Shown: positions 31,967-44,255 of the stretch, in pieces | How the letters are laid out: every line of letters begins with the position of its first letter | Position numbering within the stretch: the first letter of the stretch is position 1 | DNA from: Turbatrix aceti | Lineage: Eukaryota; Nematoda; Chromadorea; Rhabditida; Panagrolaimidae | Assembly: GCA_963969345.1 (NCBI GenBank) | Contig: OZ017766.1 | Location: 3,038,001-3,102,000 of the forward strand | Reading direction: 5' to 3' | DNA: 64,000 nucleotides | Notes under the pieces: generated by a model | Told to the model about the DNA's origin: nothing | The model's input: only the letters and a program-made list of their open reading frames with translations | Databases searched by the model: none | Made by a program: the position numbers and the translations under genes

Positions 31967-34306
31967 ATGTGTAAGATAATGAATAGCGGGAGCATGAGCG
32001 CGATGCTGGAGACAGCATCGCCTATGCCGCTGGGTATGGAGCAGGCGAACGAGATGAGTCCCTACGACACGAAGCCCTCCTTCTACGACGACGCGGGGCC
32101 CTCTTCTTCGCAGTCCGCGGGCAAGCTGCTCAACGGCGAGAGCGGAGGCGAGTTCAGTCGCTGCGGGAGCTCCGGATCCATCTCCGACAAGAAGAAAACC
32201 TTCGCCTGCGACGTCTGCGGTGACGTTTCACTCGGCAAACATTACGGTGCGTTTTTTGAAAAAAAATTATTTGAGTTTTATCAGCAGATGCAGGTTTTGT
32301 ATGAATTTTATTGATTTTTAAAAAACTGATTTTTGCCCATTGTTATGCACGAGAAAATATTTTTCGGCTGAACCAACTTGTTATCGTCAAAAAATCAAGT
32401 TGCTGTGTTTTGTTGTCGTTTTTTGTTTACTCTACGGGCTGAAAAAAACCAGGCAGACGAAAAAAAATTCTTTTAGTCACGTATGTTATTTCGTTGCTGA
32501 TTGTAAAATTCGGTGATCTGTAAAAATTCTAGTAAGATTTTTTTGCCATAAAAAAAAAGATCATGAAAAACTTTTATTCTCAAAGCATTATTTTTGTAGG
32601 CGTTTTTGCGTGCAACGGCTGCAAAGGCTTTTTCCGCCGATCGGTGTGGAACAACAAGACGTACAAATGCCGCTTCGACAACCAGTGCAACGTGGCGAAG
32701 GAGCAGCGCAACGCGTGCCGGGCGTGTCGCCTCCGTCGCTGCTACACGGTCGGCATGAATCCGCGAGCTGTGCAAAACGAGCGCGGCGACAACACCGGCG
32801 ACGGCAGCAACGTGGTGAGCGTCGCGACGTACCGCGCGGCCCTCGGCATCAACTCACGCGAGGATTCGTCGGCGCGGAGCTCCATGTCCCGGTCGCCGCC
32901 CAATAAGCAGCCGCTGGATCGGGTGTCGGTCGAGTGCCAGACCGACAGCGTCGTCCTCGACGTCCCACCCGCGCTCGCGCCCGGCTTCATCGACGAAGCC
33001 AACGAAAAGCTCATCAAGATGCTCATCGATCTCGAAGTCATGGTCCTCGAAAACGTCGACGAAACGAACGCCGTCTTCAAGGGCGATACGTCGTTCATCA
33101 CCTTCGAAGTTGCCTTCAACAATCCTCATATCGTATGCCAAAGGACTCCGGTGAGTAGGGATGGGTTTACGGGTTTTTTTGTAAAACAATGGGTGAAAAC
33201 TGGAAAAATACCGCGTTGTAAATGAACCTAAAATAAGCCAAATTTTTTTTCGCTATGAGAACCAGTCATAATTTATATTTCGGAAATCACATATTCTTCT
33301 TTATACTTTTTTACTCCTGAAATCACATTTCTGGCCTAAAACGCGTTTTTCAGATCGTCGTGAGAGGATCCCGAATAGCCACTCTCCTCGACTTCAACCA
33401 AGACCTTCGACGATGTTTTGTGCTGTACTCGGACTGGCTCAAGGCACTCCCTGAGTACCAGTACTTCAACGACGAAGACAAGGTGCGTGCTGGGACCGGC
33501 ATTTCAAGCATTTTGAAAAAATGTTTTCAGATGATTCTGGCGGAAATCCGTTTCCCCGCATTCCATTGGTGGTCGCTTGCGCAGTGGACGCTGAGAACGA
33601 ACTGCAACGGCATCTGCTACTGCAACGACACCTACTTTCCCCGAAATTCCGGCGAGCAGTGCATGATCGACCACAGAAAGCTCGTCGACCGATTCTTCTA
33701 CCTGGTGGTTAATCCCCTCCGTGATCTCAACCTGTCCAAAGAGGAGATCGCTCTCATGGGTGTCATTATTCTCTTTAGCTGTGGTGAGTTTTGTTTTGCG
33801 TGTTTGACATTTTCGGAAGACAACAAATTGGTTTTTGAACATTTTTGACCAAAAATAATCTTTTTTTTTGCGTTTTTGAACTCTTCTGCAACGGGGAGCA
33901 AACATCGGTCACAAACATTTTTTCAATGGCGATAATGACTTTAGACACGATAAACCTGTCGCAAGCAGGCCGGGAAATGCTTCGACGCATTCGGGCGCAC
34001 TACGTCGAATGCCTGCGACTGCATCTGCTCTATAAAATGGGGCGCGACAACGAGATAGCCGTCGTGCAGCGCATTGGCTCTTTCATACTCTTCAACGCGT
34101 CGATTACCGAGCTCATTATCGCGTCGGCTGAGAATCATCGCGTTAATGAAGTGCTTCAGAAAATTGCCAACACGCCATTTGCCGAACTCTTTCTGTCCAT
34201 TTATACGAAGCAGGTCACGTTCGCCATCGGAGGTTGGTCTGGGGACGACGTCATTTTGAACAAAGTTAATTGCTTCTTTTTTTCAGGAAAGCAGATGAAG
34301 AGCTAG
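31967..34306 (+). CDS. Nuclear hormone receptor (HNF4-like/supplementary type)
   Basis: Exons 31967-32246, 32600-33150, 33354-33482, 33531-33783, 33945-34232 and 34287-34306 encode 506 residues. The C4 DNA-binding domain starts at CDVC (81-84). It has the P-box CNGCKG (98-103), FFRRS, the second finger with CRACRLRRC, and the T/A-box stretch [12 protein letters not shown] typical of HNF4-like receptors. The intron splits the first finger after KHYG, a classic NR position. A ~90-residue Ser-rich hinge leads to a ligand-binding domain (exons 2-5) with the helix 3-5 signature region ([11 protein letters not shown]) and [15 protein letters not shown]. Nematodes have many such receptors that control metabolism and development. 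The final exon adds only six residues. The orthologue is not assigned. A poly(A) signal lies at 34569-34574. Confidence 0.9.
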
Positions 34307-34793
34307 GGTCGGCGTCAGAAATGCAAAAGGCCTCGGCGCATTTTGTACTGTTCATTTTTGGCAAACTGGTATTTTCCGCGTAGATTCAGATTCCACATAG
34401 CACAAACACCCCACCCACAACGACACCTCATATTGCCGGCGTAAAACAACAGGTGACTTGAACGAGAAAAGAGACGAATATCAGATTTTTAAAAATAGAT
34501 GAAGAATTTCAAGCTCACGATCGAGCTCAGATAAAAAAGTTTGTTGTTGAATGTTGCAATTTGCACAAAATAAAAAGAGTGTATTTTCCGAAAGGAGTGT
34601 TTTCGGCCCCGGAGCACAAAATAGTCATTTATTTCAATACTACACGTTTTGGCATTCCGTTAACGTCGGCAACTAGGTGATGAAGGTACATACAATTTCT
34701 TACGTGCAAATACGGTTAAATCTCTCAAAAACATTTATAAAAAGTGGGCAAGGGTAAGGCGGTTACTGCGGACTAGATTCGAGCAAGAAAGAT
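34307..34793. other. Convergent 3' spacer between the nuclear receptor and PPP4R4-like gene
   Basis: AT-rich 3' sequence with an AATAAA at 34569-34574 on the plus strand and TTTATT (34628-34633) readable as a minus-strand poly(A) signal. No gene is seen. Confidence 0.5.
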
Positions 34794-37700
34794 TCAGGAC
34801 ATTCCGGTGACGCGGATCGAAACGCTGCCCGGCTTGCGTTCGATGGCGCTGCTCGACTGCACCTTCATGAGGCCGTAGGGCCGGCGGATGGCGCTCATCG
34901 AGCGCGACGTCGACAGACCGTAGCCGCCGGTCGGGGAGGACGACGACGAGCTGTACGACTTGGACATGATGGACGACGAGGAAGGCGAGTACGCCAGGCC
35001 AGAGGCTTTTCGGGGCAGTAGCGAGGAGGACCGGAAGTTGGTCGACGTCGGCGACGACGACGATGATGGCGAAGAAGGCGTCTCGCGTAGACGGAATCTG
35101 GAGGTGCCGGAGAGCTTCGCAGACGAGGTCTTGGAGTGCGGTGAGGACGCCGACGACGGGCTGGTGGACGTGCTGGTCGGCGCCGAAGAAGACGAGCGGT
35201 AGCGGGCTGAAATTTATGTATTTTCTGGGGTGTTCAAAAATCCAATTTGAGCAAAAACTCACTCGAAAGCGGCAATCTCGAGGAACTCAGCGTGGACGAA
35301 GTCACAGTGGTGGTCGTTGTCGTCGGCTTCGCCTCTTCCGACTTGGGCGGCATCGGACTGGCCGATCTCTGCGTGATGATGACCTGCGGCTGCGGCTTGA
35401 CGACGGCCACCTTCGTCGAAGACGCCCGGGTCGTCTTCCACGTCTGAGGCTTGTTCGGCGACTCTCCGTTGGACAGCGGAGGCTTCAGCAAGCCGTTGAT
35501 GATTTCGGGAGGCTTTGCGTGCTTTACGCCGTTCGCCAGAGGCGAGGACACGCCGTTGATGGCCGGCGGGCTGACCTCGACGGTCTCAACCTCGCTCCAG
35601 AGTTTTTTTTCTTCCTTCTCCCGCGCCGCGTGCGCCGTCTTGCCGGCAGCGGATTCAAGGGTCTCGGCACGACTCAGTTCGCACGCGTACTGCTGGTAGA
35701 GCTGGCGGTCGTAGGAGGTGGAGGTCTCGGAGGTGAGCAGGCCCCGGACAGCCTTCTCCAGCCTGAGCAGTGCCGGCTCGTCGTCGGGCAGAATGAAGGC
35801 GCGTTTGACGCTCGGAAGCAGACGGCACATCTGGAGCCGGATGTTGGACACCGTGTCCTCGGCGAGGGAGAGCACGGCCTCCAGGAAGTTGGTCTTGAAG
35901 AAGGACCGCGAAAAGTTGGTCAGGATGGCTGGCACCACGTCCAGCAGGGTCCGGCGATGAAGACAGCTTTCGTGCTTGGCAACGGCTGAAACGGGGCCGA
36001 TGACCTGTTTTTTGGGGAGCGAACCTACTCTTTGTAAAAAAATCAACAACGGCCTGGCGGTTCTTGGCAAGGGGCAGGCCCCGCATGAGCAGGAGCAGCG
36101 AGACGGCGGCCGCGGTCTTGCAGGGCAGCGGCTTGGCCGTCAGCACCTCCTGCTTGAGGAGGGGAATGAACGTGGTCTGAATATCCGTGGGCGAGATGAG
36201 ACTCCTGAGATTGACGAGGTTCGTGAGGTACGCCTCGTGCGCCCGCCAGTTGCCCGTATTGCGTATCAGTCGATTGCAACCCGCTATCAATCGGTCCAAC
36301 TGGACTCGTGTTAACTTCTGAAATCAGAAAATGTGCAAAACGCCTCCTGGATACCGGCCAGGTGAACTTACAGGTGTAGGCTTGGCTTGTTCGCGTTTTA
36401 CAGCCGCGTACAATATCGGCATGGTCACGTCAAAGTTTTTGGCCAGCGCCTGGATGACCTCGACGGCACTCGAGTGCACGAGGTTGACGAAGATGGTGAG
36501 GAGCGAGCCTTCTTCGGGATTGACGCGGATGACTTCATGGAAGCCGGAGGCGACGATGCTCCGCACCTCTTCGTCGGTGTCGGTGCAGAACTTCTCGATG
36601 AGCGGCACGACGCGTTCTTCGAAGACGTCGCCGCTGTACATCATGGCGAAGCAGGGCAGGTTGAACGCGCACATCTTGCGGCACTCCAGCGCCAGGCTCT
36701 GCTGGATCTTGTCGTCCGCCGGGGGCGAGAAGTTGGCTATCCGGCAGTAAGTGTCGAGGAACCACCGCTTTTCGACGGGGGAGGTGATGTCCCGGAGCGA
36801 GTACAGCCAGGGGCCCAGCTGCTTGGCCACCACGCTCATCGACGGGTCCCGGAGGATCAGCGCCTGCTCGGAGCACTTCCGCAGCAGGGGCAGGATCACT
36901 GTTTTTCGGGATTCTGGAAAAGAAGACTGTCATGAACTTTTTAAGATAGCGGGGGATGAAATCACCCTTGGTGAAGCAGGGCAAACAGACGGCGACGGTG
37001 TTGAGAATGGCCTCCCTGACGCAGGGGTCGTCGTCTTTGCAGAGCTCGATGAGGCACGGCAGCAGCAGCGAGACGCAGTCCGACGAGCTGCTGAAAACAG
37101 GAATCAGAGCTGCCGCGGGCAAGAAACCAACTTGAGCGACTGGGCGATGACGGCGAGGCGCTGCGCGATCGCTGATCTCACGTTGGTGCTCGGGTCATGG
37201 CACAGCATCATCGCGCATGGAGCCAGGTCTTTTCGGATGCTGAAATAGGTTTTGCGATTAAGCGAGAATTTTGTAAAAACCCGAAAAAATATTTCTTCAT
37301 TCAAAAAATGATGGATATTTTTACGACCTTGAAAAACACCTGAAACACCTGTTCACGTGCTGAACGTATCTTTCAGACCTGCAAAACCTCGAAATTGTAT
37401 ACATATGTCGACTCACATTTCGACAGAAACGATGGGACACAGCTTCTCGATGAGCCTCGCGGAGACGACGCGTCGCTGGATGCGCTTCGTCGGAGCAGCT
37501 TGGCCGTGAATGAGGGGCACGACCTGAAACATTTTGCGATACGTGAAAATGAACGCCAAATATGGTATCTATTTTTGCAAAAAAAAAAAACGCATGTAAC
37601 TGTTTTTGTGAGTCATCAAAGCGACCGCCTTCGTCCATGCGAACAATGGGTTGGCCGATCGACGACCGACGAAGTACGAGTGATGCACCGCGTCGTCCCC

Positions 37701-40700
37701 GGACACTCAGAATGGAGTTTTCGAAAAAAACAAAGGCGTCAAGCGGAGGGAAGGCGTGATACCTGTTTCCTCCATCGCACCCGTGGCGGCGGTGACGCCA
37801 TATTGAAACCAGGTAATCGAAGAAATCGTTTCTGGCAAACAATAAAATTTTGCTTCGTGAAAAACGAGTTTAAAAAGTGAGCCCAAACTTCAGGAAAAAT
37901 AATATCGTCTAGTTTGGGATAGTTTTTTCTAAACTCTAGTTTTTGGCTTGGCTTAAAAAGTAAGTACTATACACATTTGTTTTAAGAAACTTTAAAAAAA
38001 AAATTTTATCATAGATTTTTAAAATCGAAAGACGAAACCTTTTTCGCCTAAACCCCAAAAAAACTAAAACATCTGAGTTTGTTTGTTTTCGGAATCGGCA
38101 ACTCCGGCCTCTGTTCTCCGTACGCCGGTCGAACTCTTGCTGTCAAAACAAACGAGGAAGAAGAAAGCACCTAAAAGGGTCTCCTGACAGCTCGCAGCCG
38201 GCCTCCATCGATCAGCTGCCTCGTATGGGTGCTTGCACCCTCCGAAGTTTTTGGTGCGACAACAAACACCGTCAGACGCCGTACAAAACAAGGTGTCAGG
38301 ATTGCATGTGACCAGAAAGACAATGGTCCAAGAGATTGGACGTGAAGTCGGCGGTAATGCGGCTTAAAGGTCGGCGAGAAAGGTGGTAAACATGATAATA
38401 TTTAGCAGATATAGGTCGTAGAAGACGGAAGAAAGGCGTCGGACTGCGTGAAACGGCTCAAGAGGCAACAAAAAACATAAAAAATAGTTTTTTGATCTTG
38501 AACTGTCCAACAGGTCCCTCGGTAGGTCATAAAAAGTAATAGAAAGCAAAAAAGTGCACTGCGAGGTGTTGTTGTTTTACAGAACTCGAGGTGCTGGGCA
38601 AATAAAGTTTTACGCCTTCAAAAAAGACCCTGATCACTGAGTTTCAATTGCTTTTGGCGGGAAGTGGCGTTTCTCGAAAAACTTTTGTAGAACTAAAATT
38701 TGTTGAACGATTCTTTTTATGAGCAAATGCTGGCCAAACAAAAGTTGCGGTAAACGGGTGAAACTCACGTTCGCAACCTCTTGCACTAAAAATCACTTAT
38801 CCCAATTCCAAAACCTAAACCCCTTTTCAAAACCGCGTAAGACTATTTTTTTGAACCAACGAGAGAGCAAAAGTTTCAATACAACATAAATTCAGCTGAC
38901 AGCAGAGTAAACAAAGACGAAAAAAACCAACTGTGAAAATCAAAAAAATCAACAACTCGAATCAGTGATGATTGCGATTACCCCTCTTCGTCGTCGAATG
39001 TGACAACCTGCCTACCTACCTCGCAGTCAGAAGCGACAACCCGAAGCCGCCCCTTGGAGGAAGGAGAACAAAGATTGGCCATAATCGCGTTAAATTCAAC
39101 CAGCCGGTAATGATTGAATTTGACACAGCGTTGGGTAAAAAAATGAGAGAAAAGAGTTCTCATCGAGGTTGGGAGAAACTCATTTACACCTTCTACTTTT
39201 TTGGAAAACAAAAAACAGTGTTTTTGAAGTCAAAAATACGGTATAAAATAAGAGCGTCAAAATTAGACACCCAGTGCGAAACTCGGTTTTCAAGCTAAAA
39301 TCGTAACCAGCCGTTTACGTCGCCCAAAGTGCACTTTTTGCGTGAAACTCAAAAAGCTGGACGCAGAAAAAAGCGCGAAGAAAAAAACATGACAGAAAAG
39401 AGTCAAAAATTGCTAATAAATTTTGTGATACGATTTGTCCCCGGGGAGTTGATCTGTTGGCCGGCGCTGACTGCCGACACCCCAGAAACAGAGCGGCACG
39501 TTCAAAGGCCGCCCCTCCCGTCTCGGATAGCCTGCGAACACAGAAGCCATCCAAGACGCGAAAGACAACGAGACGTGGTTTCGTACAACCCCCGCGGGGC
39601 GCACAAACACCACAAAACACAAGAGTTTACCCGTCCCGAGCAGAAAAGACCAATGGCAACTTACCATGTCAGTGATTGCGCTGAGTGAGAGGCACTCGAT
39701 GACTTCGAGCACCGATTCCAGCCACGCTACTGCTGACACTGAAAATTTATTTATTTTTAAATAAAATTTTAAACGGACGAGCTGGTAATCGCTTTTTTCC
39801 AGGAAATAATTTTTTGCCAAAAAGCACAAATAGCCGAAAGTGAAAAACAAGGTGAGTGATAAATCAAGCATGATGCAAGTTGGCTATATATGGATACAAA
39901 AGCAAGCGCCGTTCGAACCAAAATAACAAGCGTGCGAGTAAACAAAGAGCCGTCCTTATCGCGGTGTGCTACCGCGTACGGGTCAGTTTTTACGTTTAAA
40001 ACGGTAAAAAATGGTCAAAATCTATTTTTTATCAGTAAATTCGCATGCATACAATTTTTTTTCAAATCGCAAAAAAATGATTGGTAAAAAAGTAAAAAAT
40101 AATCTGAAAAGTCCTTTGAAAAACTTGCCGTTATCCTTGGCGACTTCAATGTTGTCGACAATTTTGGCAAACAGCTTCTCATTGATGCCTCTGAAAAAAT
40201 ACCAGTGATTTGACATTGCTAAAAAATGGGATTACGGTGAAATGGACTCGTAGCGCTTGTCCTTGATGAGGGTGCGGTAGAGTTCACTGGCTTCGCAGTG
40301 GATGTCGAGGGTGGCGCCTTCCGCGAGGATGCTCTGCAGGATGGGCAGGAGAGTGTTGATGGCATCGATGCCGTGGGCTATGATGGTGCCGGGCAGGGTC
40401 CGGATGACCGAGAGCTGCTGGATTTCTTTGTTTGAACTAAACACAAATTTGCATCTTTCAGGAAAAAATGCCAACAAAAACAAACGTCAAGTTTTTGACG
40501 GCAAATTCGAGAGGGGATTCGTCGAGATCGAAATCCCGTTCTGCGTCTGCAAAATAGGAATCCCAGTCGAGGCCGGTCCGGCTTTTGCCGTTGGGCCCAG
40601 GGTCTTCGGGATCGACGTCGGCCGCATCGTCGGGATCGACGCCGTTCTCCGAGGCCACTTTGACAATGGTGACGCACTGAGATTCGTATTCATCGGTATC

Positions 40701-40733
40701 GATCCGCAAAGGCGGTAAATTCAATGCTTCCAT
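34794..40733 (-). CDS. PPP4R4: HEAT-repeat PP4 regulatory subunit 4-like protein
   Basis: Eleven exons (40733-40486, 40436-40236, 40190-40129, 39738-39665, 37523-37417, 37239-37132, 37090-36966, 36913-36372, 36317-36029, 35985-35263, 35206-34794) encode 963 residues (human PPP4R4 is ~870). It starts with an acidic leader, then EIQQLSVIRTLPG, VAWLESVLEVIECL, a run of HEAT helices (DPSTNVRSAIAQRL, DDPCVREAILNTVAV, CTDTDEEVRSIVASGF) and the conserved SRSFFKTNFLEAVLSLAEDTV block. It ends in a Thr/Ser-rich tail. PPP4R4 binds the PP4 catalytic subunit in the cytosol. Two splicing oddities: intron 4 is 2.1 kb while the others are ~50-400 bp, and intron 3 uses a GC donor (ACG|GCAAGT), which is needed to keep the conserved frame. 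I see no gene nested in the large intron (37524-39664). Confidence 0.88.
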
Positions 40734-43700
40734 TTTCTGACCCTAAAAATTGCTTTCACAGTTTTTAAAAAATTCAAAAGTACCCTCGCTATCACTTGTC
40801 AGGTTTTTCTCGACGCGACCGACAAAAAAGCATCGTAATCCGGGACGGCGGTAAATTTAAAAAGTTCCAGGTCGTTTTCCGTTGTTCATTCATTGCCCAG
40901 ACCACTCAAGCACAAACTTGAATATTTTCATAGCCGCAAAATCGATTGATCGTAAAAAAACAACAAGATAGGACCCGATGTCTGCTGTAACACGCAGCCA
41001 GCCTGTCGGTTATGAATTTTGTTCGGTCTTGAAGAACCGAGATGAGAAGAGGCGACCCGTGAAAAGAGTTCGGAACACTTGAGCTAATTTTTATGCATAC
41101 AGGTTGTCTGAGGTCGCTAATCGAGTAAAAGTGTTCGCTTTCAACAACGAGATGGATCGGAGGGATGACAGAGATGTTCACTGAGAAGTTGTAGGGAGCG
41201 CGGGCCAGGCCAGGTAGGAGTTTTTGTTGTACTCTGGCCGGTTGAGGACCAGTGGTACGGCGGGGGTTACAAGTTGTCAATCAGCTGATATCGGGGCGCA
41301 TAAGTCACGTACACTGATTGTGAGTTTTTTTTCCCGAAAAAAGAAAATTTAGCGTTTGGCACGAAAAAAACTACACACCGTAATACGTTTTTTAAATATA
41401 ATATTTTTAAATATTTTTTAAACAACCTTTATTTCTTATATTTTACTCAAAAAATATAAAAATTGTTCACTCAATTTTCTTTTATTGATTTCAAACTTCA
41501 AAAACAATCATATTAAAGTTTGTTTTTATTTACCCCATTTTTTTCATCTTGTTTTCTAATTATACTCTAACAATGTTTACCTAAAAACTACCAGATGAAC
41601 AAAGTCGCAACGTAGTCCCTTAACATACAGTTTGTATTGGGTTTCCGACAACTTTTACAATCTCGGATTTGCTCGCACCAAAAAAACCCGTCAGATTAAA
41701 ATTTCGTAACAATATGAAACTTTTCTCGAAAGTTCATAACAATAGAAATATTTGCCAACCGATCCAAAAAAGTATAGAAAAGCAGTGCCAAAAACACAAA
41801 ACATGAATGCGTCATAAAAATAGTTTCTCGACACCTGAGTAGAAGAAGGAGCGTAAAAAAGAAGGTAAGCTCATTAGTAGCAGATGGATGAGGCGAGGGA
41901 ATGTGAAAGGGAGATAACTAACACTCGACGAATCACAAAACACGGGACGGATGAGAGGGGGGAGGGGGTGCTCGCTTACGCGTGTTACTTTTTTTTGTCT
42001 CCGTAGGATGCGATCCAGGGCGGCTAAGGAAGGTGGAGGTGTAGAGATCTATGCAATAAATCAAGCACAGAAAAAAATATAAGAAATAAAAATCACACGA
42101 GTCATTAGTTTGCGCTCACTTGAGGAGCGAGTGCGGGTGGGAGTTTGCGGATGAATTAATGAATGGGTGATTGGAGGATGAATAATTGAAGAGCCGTCGA
42201 TCTGATGATTAATATCTTGGCTTTAAAAAATTGGCGATACTCTTTTTGGATTTACAAATTTTTGAAAATATATACGATCATTATGATTAAAATTTTAAAA
42301 TTTTAAAAATATTACAAATGTTAAATTTTTTTTAGCACTTAAGCCAAACTTGATAGATACAAGAAAATTTTCACGTGACTCAAGAATAAGAAACAATAGT
42401 GCCAACAGGTGAACAGGTGAACAGGTGAGCTCACATCAGCAACAGCGAAGTGATAGAATCGGAAATGCACACAACGTGCCGAAAAAAAGACGAATTCTAA
42501 TTTCGATCGAATTCAAGCCAAAAATCAAAAACATTTTTTTGCCTATCAAATATCAAATTTCAGCGAACAGTCAAACGATATCGACTTCCAAAAATCATGA
42601 GACACCACAAAAACGAGAACTAATTCAACAAGCGTCATCAGTGAACCCCATTCCCCTCCTGCTGCCCTGAGATCTCTGCCGGCGGCTAACGGGCGGTTAG
42701 GTGGTGGTTGGATCGATCGATTGATCACCTAAAAGACGAAAACAACAAGCCTCACGGTGCGGTGCCTGTTCTGCCGGCGAGGGAACGAGAGGGGCCAGAG
42801 TCGTCCCGCGAGAAAGCATCCCGCCTCGAGGGACGGGTCGACGAGTCAGGCGTATCACCGAGCACGCGACAACTCCTGTTTTTGCGGCGATCACACGACT
42901 ACGCTGTGATTTGTTCGTTCGGCAATCGCCCGGCCGGCTGTCTGACGCTCGGGTAGGCGGTGGCAGCTCTGTCCTGATCCTGATCCCTTGAGGCAACAAC
43001 CGCCTCCGTCTCGCCTGCCCTTTGGCAGACAACCTCAGCAGCCGCAAGCAAGCTGCTCGTACCCGTGCCCTCGCGTTTTCCGTCGTCGATGATTGCAAGA
43101 GCAAATGAAAGCTTTTTACAACCTTTAATTGGCCCCCTGGCAGGGCAAGACATGCGTCATGTATAAATTCGACTTTGCAAAAATGAATGGCAACTCCAGA
43201 TGTGCCGTTCTGCTAAGCCTTAAAAATTTAATCTTAACTAGCAATAATTTCAGCCCCGGTCATCTTTAAAAATGAAAAGATTAAAAAAAGCAAGTTGAAA
43301 TTAAAGACAATTGTGTAAAAAAATATTTTAAAAGTGTGTTTTTAAAAGCACGGATTAAAAAAGGGAGCATCAAAATTCGGTACAACGCCAGAAATTACAT
43401 GTGAAGAGGGGGTTTGAAACCTCATTGCTCTCCCACGTCAGACGAGTCTTGAAATTCTTCGCATATCAAGATCAAATGCTCTCGATTTTGTTGATAAGGC
43501 ACTATTGAAAAACTATTTTGAAATTTGACAAATGTATTTATTCAAAATAGAAAAAAAACCTACAAGCATCGAGAAATGGTCTCATATTTGACAACATTGT
43601 TTAGGGAACAATGACAATCAAATTTCAAATAACAGAAACAAAATTTATAAAAAAATACATATATGTTTTTGTGGACATCATTCGTACCTCCTAACATCTG

Positions 43701-44255
43701 GTCTATTGATAACTAACCACTGAGTAATGGTGAAATAAATAAATAAATAAAATATGTTTTTATTGTGTTTTGTTGTTTAATCGAAATTTGGTAATTGTTT
43801 CTGAAAGTTCATTTTAGTTGCCGTAAATATTATAGAACATCCAGAGTTTTTTGCAAGTGTCATGACTGTACTCGGAATATGCTGTGCTTTTTTAGTTACT
43901 CCACCCCTGTCCATATTCGATTTGAACCCGACTCGGTCGGTAACCCAATGCAAGTTTAATTAGCTCGTGCGCAGAGGATAAAACGGAAGAAACGGAGACG
44001 ATTGCAATCGCGCGGCAGCGGTGCCGTCGAAAGCGTGCAGCTGTGCAGATGGTCGGCCCTGACAGGTCAGGCAACGGCTGAAAAACATCAACCAACACCG
44101 CGGTGAGGGGCGGGTGTGACTGTACTCAGCCATCGATCGCTTCCGCAGAACGGCGCGGCACACTGCGCAATCGGAGTCTTCGTTTGCTTAACTCGGAGGT
44201 CGCTTTTCTCTCCAGCGTACTTTTTGGGCAATTTTTATCCAAATTTTTTTCAGAA
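40734..44255. other. Gene-poor 3.5-kb region between PPP4R4-like gene and stomatin
   Basis: No supported gene. 41300-42350 is AT-rich with long A/T runs. 42404-42427 holds three tandem copies of AACAGGTG, each with a CAGGTG E-box. 42650-43140 is a GC-rich island with weak frames on both strands but no codon bias or recognised product. 43150-43900 is AT-rich again. The stomatin's 5'UTR probably starts after ~43950. This may be the regulatory domain of the stomatin gene. Confidence 0.5.
42404..42427 (+). promoter_or_regulatory. Three tandem E-box (CAGGTG) units
   Basis: Three perfect copies of the 8-mer AACAGGTG occur back to back (42404, 42412, 42420). CAGGTG is the binding core for several bHLH and ZEB/Snail-type factors. 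Function is inferred only from repetition. Confidence 0.45.

Noticed and set aside
34735..35989. Plus-strand Glu/Asp/Arg-rich frames over the PPP4R4-like 3' exons
   Set aside because: The minus strand carries conserved HEAT and Ser-rich tail sequence with consistent splice phases.
37562..39688. A gene nested within the 2.1-kb intron of the PPP4R4-like gene
   Set aside because: Candidate frames are short, bias-free and unlike any family; I see only AT-rich intronic sequence.
42697..43153. GC-rich overlapping frames on the minus strand (Arg/Ser-rich, up to 135 codons)
   Set aside because: No codon bias, no homology recognised, no splice structure; more likely a GC-rich regulatory island.
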